Under the pieces are notes generated by a model that was not told the origin of the DNA, searched no databases, and saw only the letters and a list, made by a program, of their open reading frames with translations. Positions 61,476 to 64,000 of a stretch of DNA of 64,000 nt are shown here, piece by piece. The stretch comes from Robiginitomaculum sp. (GTDB lineage: Bacteria; Pseudomonadota; Alphaproteobacteria; Caulobacterales; Maricaulaceae). Each line of letters begins with the position of its first letter. The first letter of the stretch is position 1. The stretch lies in assembly GCA_030949705.1 (NCBI GenBank), contig JAUZSF010000026.1, positions 117,210 through 181,209 on the forward strand, in the 5' to 3' direction. The translations under genes and the position numbers were made by a program.

Positions 61476-63962
61476 ATGTCGATTGCTTTTCATGTCCGGC
61501 TGTTGTTAACGCGATTTTCCGTGTGGCTGGCGCTGTTGTGGGAACGCAGCGTGCCGGTATTTTTCCCGGCCGTATTGTTTCCAGCCCTGTATATAGCGCT
61601 ATCTTTGTTCGGGGCATGGGAGCGCTTTGGTGATCCGTGGCGATTTTTCGCCTTGATCACCAGCCTGGGGCTTTGTTTTTATTATCTTTATCGGGGCGTG
61701 CGGGCCTTTCACTGGCCATCCATAGAGGCCCAGGCCCGACGGATGGAACAGGATGCGGCGCTGGCAGGTCGTCCGCTGGAATTATTGAATGACCATCCGG
61801 CCCAAAACAATAACCCGCAAAGCGCGGCCCTCTGGCAGGCACAGCAAAGGCGCGCCCGGGCAGCCCTTAAACGCCTTGGCCCGAAAAAACCCCGCGCCGC
61901 CCTGGCCCGTCTTGATGTGTATGGTCTGCGCGCCGCCGCCATGGTGCTGATCTTTGCGGGCTTTGTGATCGCCGGACCGCACGCCGGGGCACGGCTGGAC
62001 GAGGCCTTTGCCCCCCGGTTTCTCAGCCAGGTTTCCACCAGCGCCAAAAGCGAGGCCTGGATCACCGGGCCTGACTACGCCCAATTAGCCCCCAAGTTTC
62101 TAAGCGCCGATCATGACGGGCCCATAGAAGCCCTGACCGGTTCAGATTTCCACCTCAAAATCAGCGGCACTCGTAAAACGCCGGTGCTGCGCTTACGCAT
62201 GAATGGCAAAAAGCGCCGGATCAAATTCACCAAAACCGGGCCGCAAAGCTATGACGCCAGGGTGCGTATTGATCAAAACAGCGTGCTGGAACTAGACCGG
62301 CCACTGTCCCGGCTTTGGCAGATCAAGGCCCAGACCGACACCCCCCCAAGAGTGCTGTTTACCAAGGTTCCCCATGGGGACACATCGGATTCGCTCAGCT
62401 TTTCCTATGCGGCCCGTGACGATGTGGGCATTGCCGCCTTGGAACTGGTGTTGGAGCGCCCCGAGGGCAAAACCAAAAAAACAGACAGCACCTTGTTGGA
62501 TCTGCCAGCCAAAAATGCCAAGGCGCTGGACGAAAAAACCATGCTGGATTTTACCCGTCATCGCTGGGCCGGTCTGCCGGTCACTGTGACCCTGATCGCC
62601 CATGACGGGGCCGGGCAGAAAGGTCGCTCGCGGTCCTATAGTCTCACCCTGCCAGACAAATTATTCGTAAACCCCATGGCCAAGGCCATTGCCGAACAAC
62701 GCACCTTGCTGATCCGGACCGATGAACCCTATGCCCCCATGCCGCCGCGCCCCGCTTTAAGCGCCGAAGACGTGCGCGCCCGCCCGCCCTTTGCCCAGGA
62801 CAATCCGGCAGAACGATTGGGCCGCGCCCCCAAAGAGGTTCAGCGTGCCGCCGCCTTGATGCGGGCCAGCCTGCGGGCACCGGAAATGTTTTTTGATGAT
62901 CCGCTGGTTTATGTTGGCTTGCGCTATGCCGCTGAAAACCTGCGCCTGGCGCGTCGCCCTGCCGATTATAAAGATCTGGATGATGAGTTGTGGGCCTTGG
63001 CGCTGTGGGCCGAGGGCGGGGCATTGGCTGATGCCCGGGCCGCCATGAAGGCGGCCGAACGCGCCTTTCGCCGGGCCTTGGCCCGCGGCGCGCCAGCAGA
63101 CGAATTGGCGCGCCTGATGCATAATTACGAGCGCTCGGTAAAGCGTTATCTTGAGGCCCTGGCCGAAGAAGCCCTGCGCAATGGTCAAACCGCCAAAAAC
63201 GACGCTGGTATGAGCGCCACCATGGATGGCAATACCTTGCAGGAAATGCTGGACGCCCTGAAAGCGCTGTCGGAGACCGGCGCGCGCGGTGATGCGCGTA
63301 AATTATTGCAGGCTTTGTCCGAACTTTTGGAAAAAATGAAAATGCAATTGGCCGCCGGATCCGGGGGTGGCGACGACCCGGTCAGCGAGGCCATGCGCAA
63401 GGCGTTGGAGGAATTGGGCGATATTACCGCCGAACAACGTGAAATTCTGGATGAAGCCTTTCGCCAGCAACAACAATCCCCCGGCGAAAAATCCGATGAT
63501 CAGGGGCTGGCCGGGGAACAAAAGGGGTTAGGTGAGCGCCTGCGCGCACTGGCCGAAGAAGAGGAAGAACAGGGCCGTGGTGGCGCGATGGGGACCTTAA
63601 AAGAAGGGGCCGATGAAATGGGCCAGGCCGCCGGAGCGTTAAAAGAAGGTGATCTGGACGAAGCTCTAAGCGCACAAAAGGACGCCCTGGCCGCCTTGCG
63701 TGAGGGTTCCGAAGCTTTGGCCTCTGACCTGTTGGATCATATCCAGAAACAAAATGGTAAAGGGGCTGGCGAGAACCGTGATCCCTTTGGCCGGCAAACC
63801 CGCGGTGGCGGTGCACAAGCCGCCGATGGCACCCAGGTTCCTGATGTCATTAATGCCCAGCGCGCCCGGGAAATTTTGCAATTGTTGCGTGACCGGGCCG
63901 CCGAACAGGGACGCACCGATGAAGAGCTGAATTATCTAGATCGCTTGCTGGAACGGTTTTAG
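61476..63962 (+). CDS. TIGR02302/DUF4175 membrane protein
   Basis: An 828-residue alphaproteobacterial protein with two or three N-terminal helices (about residues 25-75 and 150-170), a long extracytoplasmic domain, and a charged C-terminal half with likely coiled coils. Features include RPLELLNDHPAQNNNPQSAA and, near the end, acidic Gln/Glu/Gly-rich repeats and the closing INAQRAREILQLLRDRAAEQ then ELNYLDRLLERF, which match the TIGR02302 family. Its function is unknown. Length is usual for the family (about 830-850). The remaining 38 bases of the window show no complete gene. Confidence 0.88.
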   Translation: MSIAFHVRLLLTRFSVWLALLWERSVPVFFPAVLFPALYIALSLFGAWERFGDPWRFFALITSLGLCFYYLYRGVRAFHWPSIEAQARRMEQDAALAGRPLELLNDHPAQNNNPQSAALWQAQQRRARAALKRLGPKKPRAALARLDVYGLRAAAMVLIFAGFVIAGPHAGARLDEAFAPRFLSQVSTSAKSEAWITGPDYAQLAPKFLSADHDGPIEALTGSDFHLKISGTRKTPVLRLRMNGKKRRIKFTKTGPQSYDARVRIDQNSVLELDRPLSRLWQIKAQTDTPPRVLFTKVPHGDTSDSLSFSYAARDDVGIAALELVLERPEGKTKKTDSTLLDLPAKNAKALDEKTMLDFTRHRWAGLPVTVTLIAHDGAGQKGRSRSYSLTLPDKLFVNPMAKAIAEQRTLLIRTDEPYAPMPPRPALSAEDVRARPPFAQDNPAERLGRAPKEVQRAAALMRASLRAPEMFFDDPLVYVGLRYAAENLRLARRPADYKDLDDELWALALWAEGGALADARAAMKAAERAFRRALARGAPADELARLMHNYERSVKRYLEALAEEALRNGQTAKNDAGMSATMDGNTLQEMLDALKALSETGARGDARKLLQALSELLEKMKMQLAAGSGGGDDPVSEAMRKALEELGDITAEQREILDEAFRQQQQSPGEKSDDQGLAGEQKGLGERLRALAEEEEEQGRGGAMGTLKEGADEMGQAAGALKEGDLDEALSAQKDALAALREGSEALASDLLDHIQKQNGKGAGENRDPFGRQTRGGGAQAADGTQVPDVINAQRAREILQLLRDRAAEQGRTDEELNYLDRLLERF

Positions 63963-64000
63963 GCCCTTACCACTCGCCCTGATTTTCCATGCTTTTCCAG

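Noticed and set aside
63967..64000. Possible end of a minus-strand gene reading WKSMENQGEW then TAA.
   Set aside because: Only ten codons are in the window and I cannot match them to a family, so it is not supportable as a feature.

Overview
The window is a chromosomal segment of an alphaproteobacterium. The evidence is the gene content and the local gene pairs: a COQ9-family gene divergent from rpsU, a GapR-type (DUF2312) nucleoid protein, an MJ0042 zinc-ribbon protein divergent from ftsEX, a TIGR02302 (DUF4175) membrane protein, an alphaproteobacterial-type L36, rsmI divergent from an LpoA-like lipoprotein, and a hisC/chorismate mutase/methyltransferase run next to gloB. I cannot fix the order or genus. 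Nearly all genes are housekeeping. I saw no tRNA, rRNA, prophage, insertion sequence or CRISPR array.

Layout. 0-9 kb: rsmI (partial), LpoA-like lipoprotein, hemW-rdgB, a DUF2975/XRE pair, purH, two small exported proteins, selO, and a stretch at 8.83-9.04 kb with a perfect dyad and what looks like a structured small RNA. 9-17 kb: HAD phosphatase, zinc-ribbon protein, ftsE-ftsX-ydcF-plsC, hisC-chorismate mutase-methyltransferase, gloB. 17-20 kb: a phage-shock locus with a 54-residue membrane protein before pspA-pspB-pspC, a small exported protein after them, a consensus sigma-54 promoter and divergent pspF. 20-31 kb: gltD-gltB, then a threonine-rich leader peptide, an attenuator and thrA-thrB-thrC; the ThrA-like fusion has no room for the usual ACT regulatory region. 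31-42 kb: GGDEF protein, purE, COQ9/rpsU, an ABC-2 exporter, a hydrolase, an NtrC-type regulator, a basic protein carrying an in-frame tandem repeat, gapR, DUF1028, a DksA-like protein and a second threonine synthase-like enzyme. 42-48 kb: cobalamin riboswitch with btuB-btuF-btuC-btuD and an FkbM methyltransferase. 48-54 kb: a persulfide-stress locus (BigR/SqrR-type regulator, persulfide dioxygenase, DUF442), a TPR protein, and a methylthioribose-phosphate salvage-like locus (mtnA, cupin, SDR, class II aldolase), then a HAD protein and rpmJ. 54-64 kb: vWA protein, MltB transglycosylase, MFS transporter, a pair of small cysteine-containing exported proteins, motA, mnmC and the TIGR02302 protein.

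A quality issue affects the whole window. Eight genes (pspF, rpsU, an ABC-2 permease, the FkbM methyltransferase, the BigR/SqrR regulator, mltB, an MFS transporter, motA) each read as a normal family member once a single base is added or removed. Seven of the eight sites are homopolymer runs. Uncorrected sequencing or assembly indels are the simplest explanation. I give the repaired gene boundaries and mark where each frame breaks.

The items most worth following up are the attenuator-controlled thr operon with a fusion enzyme lacking ACT domains, the unannotated 54-residue first gene of the psp operon, the putative hairpin-rich RNA upstream of selO, the palindromic 35-bp repeat placed twice in frame inside a coding sequence, and an apparent ATC start codon in rpsU.
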